From positions 1 through 19,317 of the forward strand of contig DJUV01000200.1 in NCBI GenBank assembly GCA_002440625.1: a stretch of DNA of 19,317 bases, written 5' to 3'. Shown here in pieces: positions 1 through 6,716 of this stretch (the first letter of the stretch is position 1; the number at the start of each line of letters is the position of its first letter). Position numbers and translations under genes: made by a program. Below the pieces are notes generated by a model, which was given only the letters and a program-made list of their open reading frames with translations, did no database searches and had not been told where the DNA came from. The stretch is from Rhodobacteraceae bacterium UBA6273 (GTDB taxonomy: Bacteria > Pseudomonadota > Alphaproteobacteria > Rhodobacterales > Rhodobacteraceae).

Positions 1-345
1 CTCGCGCGGCGCGTGCTGGAGGACGGCCGCGCCCTGGCGAAGTTCGAGGCGATCTGCGAAGCGCAAGGCGGCCTGCGCCAGCCGCCCGAGGCGGCGCAGA
101 CATACGAGGTGACCGCGTCCGAAGACGGGCGGATCGCCACCATCGACAACCGCCGCCTCGCGCGGCTTGCCAAACTGGCGGGGGCGCCCGGCAACCTTGC
201 GGCGGGGCTCACCCTTGCGGTTCGCGCCGGCGACACCGTCATCAAGGGCCAGCCGCTGTTCCGTCTTCACGCCGCCAGTCAGGGGGAAATTGCCTATGCG
301 CTCGAATACTGGTCGCGCGCACCCGCCATCACCGTCAGCAACTGA
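1..345 (+). CDS. Thymidine/AMP phosphorylase family protein, C-terminal end (partial)
   Basis: The frame is open from base 1 and stops at 343-345, so the 5' part of the gene lies outside the window. The visible ~114 residues match the C-terminal domain of the long (~500 aa) thymidine phosphorylase/AMP phosphorylase family: DGRALAKFEAICEAQGG, then IDNRRLARLAKLAGAP, then a lipoyl/biotin-like beta-sandwich signature (AGDTVIKGQPLFRLHA) and EIAYALEYW. Family knowledge: these enzymes phosphorolyse nucleosides or nucleotides in salvage. The catalytic N-terminal domains are not visible, so substrate (thymidine or AMP) cannot be decided. The next gene overlaps its 3' end by 50 bases, suggesting one transcript. 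Confidence 0.85.
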   Translation, partial: LARRVLEDGRALAKFEAICEAQGGLRQPPEAAQTYEVTASEDGRIATIDNRRLARLAKLAGAPGNLAAGLTLAVRAGDTVIKGQPLFRLHAASQGEIAYALEYWSRAPAITVSN

Positions 346-1246
346 CCTGTTGCCGTCCGCGGCAGGTTTGCCGGAACGGCTCGGACCCGGAACGGTCGTC
401 AGCCTGCTTGTCGTGGCGACGCTGACGGCACTTTGCTATCCGCTTCTGTCAGTTGGCCTCGCCTATGCCCCGCCGCTTCAGTTCGCCGCCCTGCGCGCCG
501 GAATCGCCGGACTCGTGCTGCTCCTACTCGCCGCCGTCCTGCGCCGCCCTTTTCCGCAGGGAAAGCGGGTCTGGCTGCTTGTCGCCCTGTCCGGCCTTTC
601 CACCACATCGATCGGTTTTTCCAGCATGTTCGGCGCCGCCGGCCTCATCGCGCCAGGCATCGCCACCGTGGTGGCAGGGACACAACCGATCGTCGCCGCC
701 CTGCTGGCCCTCGCGATGTTCGGCCAGCCTTTCGGCAAACGGGAGTTCATCGGCATGTCCGTGGCGCTTGCCGGAATCGCCATGATGACGCTTCAGGACA
801 TCGCGGCCGGAGGCACCTCCGCAGTCGCGGGAAGCGCTCTCGTCATCGCGGCGACGTTCGGCACCGCTTTCGGCAATGCCGTGACGAAGCGATTCGCGGC
901 GGATGTGGATCCGTTTGCGGCGGCCGCGCTGCAACTTCTGTTCGGCGCGGTCCCGCTCGCGGTGCTTGCCTATTTCACCGAGTCGTGGACGCCGCGCGTG
1001 CTGGAGCCGGGGTTTCTCATGATCGTGGCTGCCCTTGCCATCGGCGGAACCGCGATCACGCAAACGCTGTGGATCGGAGTTCTCGGACACTGCCCGCTGA
1101 ACACCGCGAATGCATTCACATTCGTCGCGCCGCTTCTGGGCGTGGCGATCAGCGTCGTGTTCCTCGGTGAACGGCTCATCCCGCTTGGCGCGTTCGGGAT
1201 GGCGTTGACCGTCGGCGGGATCGTTCTTGCGGCGCGGCGCAGATGA
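296..1246 (+). CDS. EamA/DMT-family transporter
   Basis: A roughly 316-residue, very hydrophobic protein with about ten predicted membrane segments in two related halves, typical of drug/metabolite (EamA, RhaT-like) exporters. Visible hallmarks are the repeated Ala/Gly-rich helices, an APGIATVVAGTQPIVAALLAL stretch closing the first half, and a second half ending in FVAPLLGVAISVVFLGERL followed by a final helix and a basic tail (LAARRR). I chose the ATG at 296 because AGGGGGA lies about 9 bases upstream; TTG codons at 350 and 368 are alternatives without a good ribosome site. The start overlaps the phosphorylase gene by 50 bases. The substrate cannot be inferred. Confidence 0.85.
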   Translation: MRSNTGRAHPPSPSATDLLPSAAGLPERLGPGTVVSLLVVATLTALCYPLLSVGLAYAPPLQFAALRAGIAGLVLLLLAAVLRRPFPQGKRVWLLVALSGLSTTSIGFSSMFGAAGLIAPGIATVVAGTQPIVAALLALAMFGQPFGKREFIGMSVALAGIAMMTLQDIAAGGTSAVAGSALVIAATFGTAFGNAVTKRFAADVDPFAAAALQLLFGAVPLAVLAYFTESWTPRVLEPGFLMIVAALAIGGTAITQTLWIGVLGHCPLNTANAFTFVAPLLGVAISVVFLGERLIPLGAFGMALTVGGIVLAARRR

Positions 1247-1422
1247 TGGACCATTCCGGCCACAGCAAGAGCGGGATAGGATCTCAGGATCGCGCGGCCG
1301 AGCGGGGGCTTCCCCGCATCGCGGAGCCGACCTTGAGTGCGCTGCGCGGTACGCCCGCGCTTTTTGCCCTGAACCAAAGCCGACACGGTTTGACCGTCGG
1401 AACATCCAGAAGGAGATCTTAC

Positions 1423-1809
1423 ATGCCCTACACCATTGACCGCAGTTTTCCCGGCGCAGACATCGACGGTATCGACGCCCGTACCCGGGCCGCGCTGTCG
1501 GCCCATGGGTTCGGCGTACTGACCGAGATCGACGTCCGGGCAACGATGAAGAAGAAACTCGATGTGGACATGCCGGGCTACAGAATCCTCGGGGCCTGCA
1601 ACCCCGCCATGGCGCATCAGGCGATGGCGATGGAGCCGAAAGTCGGCGCGATGCTGCCCTGCAATGTCATCCTGCGCGAAATCGCGGGCGGTGTGGAAGT
1701 CAGCGCGATCGACCCGGTCGCTTCAATGGAGGCCATCCCGAATGACGAGTTGAAGCGCGTCGCTAGCAAGGTCCGGCAAATGCTGGCCGATGCGGTGGCG
1801 AGTATCTGA
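1423..1809 (+). CDS. DUF302 domain protein
   Basis: A 128-residue protein that looks like a single DUF302 domain: N-terminal YTIDRSFPGADID, GFGVLTEIDVRATMKKKL, then GYRILGACNPAMAHQAM and a VGAMLPCNVILRE core, ending with a helix (DELKRVASKVRQML). Its frame is open further upstream, but the start at 1423 is decided by an almost ideal ribosome site (AGAAGGAGAT) 8-10 bases before it. DUF302 proteins are small, of unknown biochemical function, and are often found near copper, cytochrome or redox genes; the copper island 2.8 kb downstream fits that tendency. No signal peptide is seen. It converges with the minus-strand operon, with 7 bases between stops. Confidence 0.88.
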   Translation: MPYTIDRSFPGADIDGIDARTRAALSAHGFGVLTEIDVRATMKKKLDVDMPGYRILGACNPAMAHQAMAMEPKVGAMLPCNVILREIAGGVEVSAIDPVASMEAIPNDELKRVASKVRQMLADAVASI

Positions 1810-1816
1810 TCGTCTG

Positions 1817-2404
1817 TCATCCCATGCCGTGCAGACCGTGGAAGCCGCCCGTCGCCACGACCGGAACCACCATCAGGGCGGCAAGAAAGAGAACGACGGC
1901 CCTTTCCCAGGTTCGCGTGCGGTTCCAGCACAGATATGCGGCAAGAACGGCTACAAGTCCCACCTCAAACACGGCGAATACATTGCCGAAATAACGCGCA
2001 TCCCAATAGCTGACAGGACTGCGGAAGACCCAATCGGTCATGGGCCAGAACTGACGGCGGGCATCGTCGTGATGGGTCAGCAGGTCTGCGAAGGCGTGGA
2101 GCAATCCCGATCCGGCGAAGACACGCAGAACCAGGCGGCGGCGCAACAAGGCGAATGCGAGAAGTGCCCCCCATGTGAGGAGGCCGTGGTCGATGGCGAA
2201 GACAGCCTGCCATGCATCGGAGTAGTAGGACTCTCCGAAAACCTTGCGCTCTGGCTGACCGAGGACGCGCGTGGACCACAGGACCATGATGAACATCGGA
2301 ACATCAGGCGCGAGACCGCCCGCCAGCGCCGCCACGAGGCGGGCCGGCGCCACGGGCCGGGCGAATACGGCGGCCCCGATCAACATGTGTGACGGGGTGT
2401 TCAT
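1817..2404 (-). CDS. Membrane protein, YdjM/DUF457-like (often mislabelled CobQ)
   Basis: A 195-residue membrane protein with about four to five hydrophobic segments. It carries a conserved polar set: H6 in NTPSHML, PD at 33-34, D72-H73, H103 and D107 in LLHAFADLLTHHDD, and a WP...W...SPVSYWD segment (residues 120-135). This resembles membrane-bound metal-dependent hydrolase-like proteins (YdjM/DUF457). From memory, close Rhodobacteraceae relatives are commonly named 'cobalamin biosynthesis protein CobQ', but nothing here resembles the real amidotransferase CobQ. It is the last gene of the minus operon, starting 4 bases after the DsbA-like gene stops, so translational coupling is likely. The substrate, if it is an enzyme, is unknown. 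Confidence 0.75.
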   Translation of the reverse strand: MNTPSHMLIGAAVFARPVAPARLVAALAGGLAPDVPMFIMVLWSTRVLGQPERKVFGESYYSDAWQAVFAIDHGLLTWGALLAFALLRRRLVLRVFAGSGLLHAFADLLTHHDDARRQFWPMTDWVFRSPVSYWDARYFGNVFAVFEVGLVAVLAAYLCWNRTRTWERAVVLFLAALMVVPVVATGGFHGLHGMG

Positions 2405-2408
2405 CGTC

Positions 2409-3176
2409 TCAACAGACTGGTTCCGGCATGGTGCTCTCGTCTTTCACGATACGCCGCAGGAGAGCATAGGGAAGGGCGCCGTTCAGCACGGTCCGGCCAA
2501 CCACGAGGCCCGGAGTTCCGATGAAGCCGAAAAGGTCGGCAAGAGCCCGGGTCCGATCAAGTTCGGCCTGGACCTCGGGCGACGCCATGTCGCGGACGAG
2601 CTGATCTCCGTCAAGGCCGACATCGGCGGCCACGCTGCGAACCGATCTCTCGTCTGCGACGATAGGCATTCTCATGAAGCGACGCCGAAGCGCCTGTTGC
2701 TTTCCCTGCCGCGCTGCTGCGACCGAAGCCCGCGCCGCAAGCTCTGAAGCGGGTCCGAAGATGGGGAGTTCGTGCTGGACCAGGCGCACCGAGTTGGGTT
2801 CGTCCGCCAGCAGCACGTCCAGATCGCGCTCGAGCGCGCGGCAGTAGGGGCACTGGAACTCGCTGAAATAGGCGATCGGCACGGTTCCTGCGGATGATGC
2901 GGCGCCGAAGAGGGCGCCGCAAAGGTCCGCCCTGACTTCCTCGACGCGCGCACGCCGCAGGGCCGCGTCTTCCGATGGCGGGTCGAGACCGATGAGCGCC
3001 ACCGTCGCCCCAGAGGTCGGCCCGATATCCTCCAGTTGCCGGAATTGCGGTAAACCTTTGATTTCAACGTAGCGCGGACCGCGCCCGGGGAGCCAATCCC
3101 AAGGCAAGGCGCGGATACCGTAGATGAGGGCGACGACCCCGCCGAGAATGAGAAGGTCTCGTCGCTTGGCGGTCAC
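2409..3176 (-). CDS. Membrane-anchored DsbA-family thiol:disulfide oxidoreductase
   Basis: A 255-residue protein with an N-terminal membrane anchor (about residues 7-23) followed by a periplasmic thioredoxin-fold DsbA domain. The active site is C109-P-Y-C112 within FSEFQCPYCRALE, and the cis-proline loop is T221-P222 (FGFIGTPGLVVG). The helical insertion between them is present. It probably exchanges disulfides in periplasmic proteins, for example the c-type cytochromes and copper proteins encoded nearby. I chose GTG at 3174-3176, which overlaps the TGA of the upstream L,D-transpeptidase (GTGA). The frame is open further upstream, but that stretch only shadows the transpeptidase gene. The last residue is a lone Cys. 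Confidence 0.88.
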   Translation of the reverse strand: MTAKRRDLLILGGVVALIYGIRALPWDWLPGRGPRYVEIKGLPQFRQLEDIGPTSGATVALIGLDPPSEDAALRRARVEEVRADLCGALFGAASSAGTVPIAYFSEFQCPYCRALERDLDVLLADEPNSVRLVQHELPIFGPASELAARASVAAARQGKQQALRRRFMRMPIVADERSVRSVAADVGLDGDQLVRDMASPEVQAELDRTRALADLFGFIGTPGLVVGRTVLNGALPYALLRRIVKDESTMPEPVC

Positions 3177-3736
3177 AGCACGAACACCGGCGTTCCGACC
3201 GGGACCTGATTGTAGAGTTGGATGACGTGCTCGTTCAGCATCCGGATGCAGCCATTGGAGACCGACTTGCCGATCGACCAGGGTTCCGTCGTGCCGTGGA
3301 TTCTGAAGTAGGTGTCGATGCCGTTCCGGTAGAGGTACAGCGCCCGTGCCCCGAGGGGGTTCTGGGGCCCGCCCGGCACGCCTTTGGCGAAGCGGGTATA
3401 GCGATCCGGGTTGCGGCGGATCATGTCTTTCGTCGGCTTCCAGAACGGCCATTCGGCTTTCCGCTCGATGACCGCAGTTCCCCTGAATTCCAGCCCGGCC
3501 TTGCCGACACCGACGCCGTAGCGGATCGCACGCTCGGCCTCGAACACATGGTAGAGGTAGAACTGGCGCGGAACCACGACGATACTTCCTGGCACATGTT
3601 GTTCCCGGACCCGCACTTCGCGGGGCTGGAATTCCTCAGCGAGGATGAACGGCCCCTTGGTATGGGCACGCAGGATGGCTGGTGCCGTGAAAACGGCGGC
3701 TGAGGCACCGCCGATGAGAGAACGTCGGGAAATCAT
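3173..3736 (-). CDS. L,D-transpeptidase (YkuD family), exported
   Basis: A 187-residue YkuD-type enzyme. The N-terminus has a Tat-like or twin-Arg-containing signal (SRRSLIGGASAAVFTAPAI, cleavage near residue 24). The YkuD domain follows: VVPRQFYLYHVF, GVGVGKAGLEF, KAEWPFWKPTKDM, and NPLGARALYLY. Catalytic residues are visible: H147 in RIHGTTEPWSIG and the S-x-G-C-x-R motif with C163 and R165 in SVSNGCIRM. Such enzymes form 3-3 peptidoglycan cross-links or attach proteins to the wall. The start at 3736 has GGAG 7 bases upstream and overlaps the stop of the preceding small frame (ATGA). A decayed relative lies divergently at 4263-4627. Confidence 0.9.
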   Translation of the reverse strand: MISRRSLIGGASAAVFTAPAILRAHTKGPFILAEEFQPREVRVREQHVPGSIVVVPRQFYLYHVFEAERAIRYGVGVGKAGLEFRGTAVIERKAEWPFWKPTKDMIRRNPDRYTRFAKGVPGGPQNPLGARALYLYRNGIDTYFRIHGTTEPWSIGKSVSNGCIRMLNEHVIQLYNQVPVGTPVFVL

Positions 3737-4077
3737 GCTGTCTCCGGGAGATGATCGGTGCATTCGGTTTTTCGCACAGGCGACGTGACGCGGGGGTGGA
3801 GGCGCGGTTCGAATTTCCGGCGGACTGCCGGGACAGGTGAACTTCCCGACCGCGAGGCTGTCGAAGTGAGTCTTGGTGCGAGGACGGACGAAAAGTCGGC
3901 CATGACGATCTGGCAGGCACCTTTGCAGGATCGGCCAACGCACGAAGCTTCATGCGTTGCCTGGACCGGCGCAGATTCGGGATTGTTGTCTGCATGCAGA
4001 GCAAGATCTGGTTCCGCCAAGCCACCCGGGGTGGCGATGGCAGACAAACCGAACAGGATGGCCAGCGGGACACGCAT
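3733..4077 (-). CDS. Putative small exported protein, possibly frameshifted
   Basis: An unrecognised 114-residue frame. It begins with a convincing signal peptide (MRVPLAILFGLSAIATPGGLA) preceded by a GTAGG-type ribosome site, and its TGA overlaps the ATG of the L,D-transpeptidase gene (ATGA), which argues for a real first cistron of the minus operon. Three Cys residues (in SCVGRSCKGAC) follow the signal. However, beyond about residue 60 third-position G/C preference is better in the neighbouring frame that runs open into the transpeptidase (roughly 3900-3760), so the 3' half may be shifted by a frameshift. I cannot name a family. Confidence 0.42.
   Translation of the reverse strand: MRVPLAILFGLSAIATPGGLAEPDLALHADNNPESAPVQATHEASCVGRSCKGACQIVMADFSSVLAPRLTSTASRSGSSPVPAVRRKFEPRLHPRVTSPVRKTECTDHLPETA
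3936..3959. repeat. 24-base near-perfect palindrome
   Basis: A 24-base dyad centred on AAGCTT (centre 3947/3948) with 11 of 12 base pairs matching; the single mismatched pair is 3943/3952. It lies inside the putative small exported protein frame, about 200 bases upstream of the L,D-transpeptidase start. It could bind a dimeric regulator or form a hairpin in the operon mRNA. There is no T-run, so it is not a classical terminator. Confidence 0.5.
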
Positions 4078-4206
4078 GATGCGAACCTACCTGATGCCAC
4101 CGGCCCGCCAGCCAATCACAACGAAGTGAAACCGCCCAATTCTTGCAGCTGCGGCCCGTTCGCCACGTTCTCACCTGATTGTGAAGACGCGGGCCGACAA
4201 AGCAAT

Positions 4207-4237
4207 TTGACCTTCCCATCTTGGAAGGATGGATAAA
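4207..4237 (+). promoter_or_regulatory. CueR/HmrR-type (MerR family) copper-responsive promoter
   Basis: TTGACC (4207-4212) is followed after 19 bases by GATAAA (4232-4237), the over-long spacer typical of MerR-family promoters. Between them sits a dyad, CCTTCC (4211-4216) and GGAAGG (4223-4228) separated by CATCTT, closely like the ACCTTCC-N7-GGAAGGT operator of E. coli copA and rhizobial HmrR sites, but one base shorter in the centre. It lies just upstream of the plus-strand copper/cytochrome block. No merR-type regulator gene is in the window, so one must be supplied from elsewhere. The assignment is by pattern only. Confidence 0.6.
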
Positions 4238-4246
4238 GCCTTCCAA
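4221..4246 (+). repeat. Perfect 8-bp inverted repeat overlapping the copper operator
   Basis: TTGGAAGG (4221-4228) pairs perfectly with CCTTCCAA (4239-4246) across a 10-base loop, and is followed by a run of eight A residues and the ribosome site AAGGAG. The first arm can also pair with CCTTCC at 4211-4216, so the two structures exclude each other. In DNA this adds a second half-site to the operator; in RNA only the second hairpin could form if transcription starts near 4244, and then only in part. Confidence 0.5.
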
Positions 4247-4262
4247 AAAAAAGGAGCAGTTC

Positions 4263-4627
4263 TTGCGGTTCAGTCGAACGTTCATCGTCGCCGGATTTCT
4301 GGCCGCGCCCTGTTTGACTGGTTGTGCAGCCTTGGCATCGCAAGACACCTATGACGCGAGCCGCCGCAACATCTCCTCCTTCCGGGTCCAGAAGAGGAAG
4401 GATCATTTCGCCTCCCCCGGACCCGTCTTCGTTCGGGGCGTCGACTTGGCAATCCGTTCGGCACACGGGTCCTTTGTTCTGCCTGGCAGTACTGCCGTAT
4501 CCCGGGCACTCACGACACGCGCAGGATCGGTCGCCGCTCGTCGAACGGTTCCATCGGGTTTTACAACGAGCGCATCGAGGAAGCTTTCGACCGCGTTCCG
4601 ATCGGTACACAGACCAAGTTGATCTGA
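4263..4627 (+). pseudogene. Decayed lipoprotein-type L,D-transpeptidase
   Basis: A well-formed start remains: AAGGAG followed by TTG at 4263, a lipoprotein signal with lipobox L18-T-G-C21, then CAALASQDTYDASRRN. About 45 codons later the sequence resembles the C-terminal half of a YkuD domain, but in the +2 frame (4451-4624): NPFGTR, RIPGTHDTRRIGRRSSNGS, IGFYNERIEEAFDRVPIG. Intact relatives have RIHGT and SSNGCIRMYNE, so the catalytic His has become Pro and the catalytic Cys has become Ser, with Arg to Gly after it. Most of the N-terminal half of the domain is missing. A frameshift, an internal deletion and lost active-site residues together mark it as a pseudogene. It still sits directly behind the copper-type promoter. 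Confidence 0.75.
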
Positions 4628-4631
4628 CGCG

Positions 4632-4997
4632 ATGTTGCATACCCCCCTCACTTCGCCAACGTGGCGCCGCGTGCGGCAGCGCACCGGGATGTGGCTGCCA
4701 TGCCGATTTGTCGCAATCATGTTCCTGATCCTCGGATTCGTTTTCGCGCAAGCAGCCTATTCTTTGCCGGCTGACGACCATCGCGCGGGCGCAACGGTCG
4801 AGGTTTCCGTCACTGATCAGGAGAGGGTGCGAGCCTGCCATCCGCCACTTGTGTGCACGACCTATCTGCTCCCTGCGGGTCCGGGGGCAGCACATGCGTC
4901 AGATTTTGCCCTTGCCGAGCGCCCGGAACTTAGTCGGCCGCAGCGCCGCTTTGGCGGCCCAACCGTCGACCTCCCACCCCCCCGGCGCCTGACCTGA
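4632..4997 (+). CDS. Small exported Cys-containing protein, function unknown
   Basis: A 121-residue frame (start uncertain; ATG at 4689 or 4719 also possible, none with a strong ribosome site). It has one membrane or signal segment (residues 26-45, RFVAIMFLILGFVFAQAAYS), a short exported part with a Cys pair C69-HPPLV-C75, and a proline-rich end (GGPTVDLPPPRRLT). The layout, i.e. signal, Cys pair, then a PPxR-type tail, is similar to the protein at 8516-8935 in the same block, so the two may be distant relatives with a copper-related role. It starts 5 bases after the L,D-transpeptidase pseudogene. I do not recognise a named family. Confidence 0.55.
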   Translation: MLHTPLTSPTWRRVRQRTGMWLPCRFVAIMFLILGFVFAQAAYSLPADDHRAGATVEVSVTDQERVRACHPPLVCTTYLLPAGPGAAHASDFALAERPELSRPQRRFGGPTVDLPPPRRLT

Positions 4998-5178
4998 ATC
5001 ACCGGGCCATTGTTGTCCCTCGGCGGCGTCGGGGGTTTCCTGTTGCAGCGGCGCAGTTGCGTCGCTCGCTCCGTCATTTGAGATCAGATTCCTGTCGTTC
5101 GTGCCGATCGCAAGTCGTCGGTGCCTGGTTTGCGGCCGGGGCACGGAATTCAACAAGAAACGAAGGGCAGTTAAGCAG

Positions 5179-5814
5179 ATGACTATTCGATGGACGGCCG
5201 CGATCGCCACGGCCGCCTCCGTGGCGGCGGTGGCAGTGTTCGCACACACGGGGGCGACCGGGGTTGTTCTGGAGCGCATGAACGGCATGACGGCGATGCG
5301 CGACGTCGTGTCAGATCTGGCGCCGATTATGGAGGGCTACGCCGCCTATGACGCCATCGTCTCCGAGGGCGCAGGCGTCATCGCCATGCATGCTGGCGAG
5401 ACGATGCAGTCCCTTTTTACAGAAGGCAGTATCGAGGGGGCAACCTACGCCAAGCCGGAGATCTGGTCCGACTGGCAGGATTTCGCGGCACTGGCCGAAG
5501 ATCTGAAAACCTACGCTGATGCTCTTTCAGTGGCGGCGGCGAACGGCCTTGAGCCCGCTCCTGCCGCTGGCATGGCAGGTATGGCGCACTCCGGGATGGT
5601 GATGCCGGTCGCCCAACCGGAGGACAAGGCTTTCACCGTTGCAGAACTGATGGGCTATGCCGAGAGGAGCGGGGAAGCTAGGGTATGGCGCGGCGCGACC
5701 GAGCCCACCTCGCGCGTCCCCGACCTGACGACACTGGCGGCCAACGACCTGTTCGCGCGGATCAGCGCAACCTGCTCGTCGTGCCACGCACAGTTTCGCG
5801 CGGGCAGGAGCTGA
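5179..5814 (+). CDS. Periplasmic cytochrome c, c'/c-556-like
   Basis: A 211-residue protein with a cleavable signal (residues 1-23), and a C-terminal haem-binding motif C199-S-S-C202-H203 (ISATCSSCHAQFR), the position typical of cytochrome c'/c-556 (four-helix-bundle) proteins. The early helix RMNGMTAMRDVV supplies Met residues where c-556 has its axial ligand. An insert rich in Met and His (GMAGMAHSGMVMP, about 131-143) could bind copper. I chose ATG 5179 because the signal peptide begins there; the open frame reaches back to 5101. It is two bases upstream of the next gene's start, so they are coupled. Role: electron transfer in the periplasm, probably serving the copper oxidase block. Confidence 0.85.
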   Translation: MTIRWTAAIATAASVAAVAVFAHTGATGVVLERMNGMTAMRDVVSDLAPIMEGYAAYDAIVSEGAGVIAMHAGETMQSLFTEGSIEGATYAKPEIWSDWQDFAALAEDLKTYADALSVAAANGLEPAPAAGMAGMAHSGMVMPVAQPEDKAFTVAELMGYAERSGEARVWRGATEPTSRVPDLTTLAANDLFARISATCSSCHAQFRAGRS

Positions 5815-5816
5815 CA

Positions 5817-6716
5817 ATGCGCGGCCTCATACCTTTGTCACTCGTCCTTCCAGCTTTCGTCACCGGCGTCGGCGCCGGGGTGCTCGCACTGTGGCCCATC
5901 GGTGCCGCCGAACCAGCCGCATTCCCGGTCGGCGATGCCGCCCGCGGCGCCTATCTCGCGCGAGGGAGCGGTTGCATCTCTTGCCATACGAATACTGCCG
6001 CAGCAGCGCCCGCGCTCGCCGGCGGCGCTCCGCTTGACACGCTATTCGGGACTTTTGTGCCCCCGAACATCACGCCGCACCCGGACTTGGGGATCGGGCG
6101 CTGGACGATCCAGGATTTCGCGCGCGCGGTTCGACAGGGGGTTTCCCCTGAAGGCAAGCCCTACTATCCGGTATTCACCTATTCGTTCTACGCCGGCTTC
6201 CCGTTTGGCTTCAGGCCGGGCCTGAAGCTCTGGCGCGCGGCCTACCTCTACGCCCCCGAAACCTATGCGCTGATGGGGGCGCCGTCTCCCTGGAACCGCG
6301 GAGGCCTGCTAGTGGAAGGGGCGGCGTGTTGCGCGGCCTGCCACACCGGACGGAACCTGGCAGGCGGCTTGACGGAGAGAGAAAGGTTCGGCGGAAACGA
6401 TCGCCTCTCGGGTGGAGGCAAGGCGCCGCCGATCCTCGCCGCCGATCTGATCGCCCGTGGATGGACTGTGGCCAACCGGGCTTATGCACTCAAATCCGGC
6501 CTGTTGCCGATCGGGGATGCATTCGGCGGCAGCATGGCCGAGGTGGTCGCCCAAGGCGCCTCCTTCCTGACCGACGCCGACCGCGAGGCCATTGCAACCT
6601 ACCCGCTCGATCCCGGCGGGACAGGCGTGGTCCCGCCGCCGGTCGAGCCGTCTGGTGGCATACCGATGTCAGCCAACATGGATCACTCACAGATGGACAT
6701 GGCCAATGAAAACTAG
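5817..6716 (+). CDS. Diheme cytochrome c with Met/His-rich tail
   Basis: A 299-residue exported protein with a signal or anchor segment (residues 4-31) and two c-type haem motifs, C53-I-S-C56-H57 and C172-A-A-C175-H176. The pattern (CxSCHT, FVPPNITPHPDLGIG, W...DF..AVRQGVSPEGK.YYPVF.Y) is that of cytochrome subunits of membrane-bound alcohol/fructose dehydrogenases. An extra Cys, C171, precedes the second motif. A third stretch (residues 205-260) resembles another cytochrome domain without a haem motif. The tail (MSANMDHSQMDMANEN) looks copper-binding. Start at 5817 has GGAG 8 bases upstream. Its end overlaps the next gene by 11 bases. No dehydrogenase partner is present, so it probably passes electrons from the oxidase block. 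Confidence 0.88.
   Translation: MRGLIPLSLVLPAFVTGVGAGVLALWPIGAAEPAAFPVGDAARGAYLARGSGCISCHTNTAAAAPALAGGAPLDTLFGTFVPPNITPHPDLGIGRWTIQDFARAVRQGVSPEGKPYYPVFTYSFYAGFPFGFRPGLKLWRAAYLYAPETYALMGAPSPWNRGGLLVEGAACCAACHTGRNLAGGLTERERFGGNDRLSGGGKAPPILAADLIARGWTVANRAYALKSGLLPIGDAFGGSMAEVVAQGASFLTDADREAIATYPLDPGGTGVVPPPVEPSGGIPMSANMDHSQMDMANEN

Noticed and set aside
524..1543. 339-codon minus-strand frame
   Set aside because: Mirrors the EamA transporter gene; Arg-rich low-complexity translation without membrane segments or motifs.
4211..4258. Rho-independent terminator for the minus-strand operon region
   Set aside because: On the minus strand the T-run precedes the stem rather than following it, and on the plus strand the run is A, so neither orientation fits a terminator.
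4263..4622. Intact 120-residue lipoprotein gene
   Set aside because: After the lipobox region, the in-frame translation loses family likeness while the +2 frame carries the L,D-transpeptidase C-terminus, so a frameshifted pseudogene is the better reading.
4116..4895. 259-codon minus-strand frame over the pseudogene region
   Set aside because: No recognisable domain; the plus strand holds a lipobox, L,D-transpeptidase motifs and a promoter that explain the region better.
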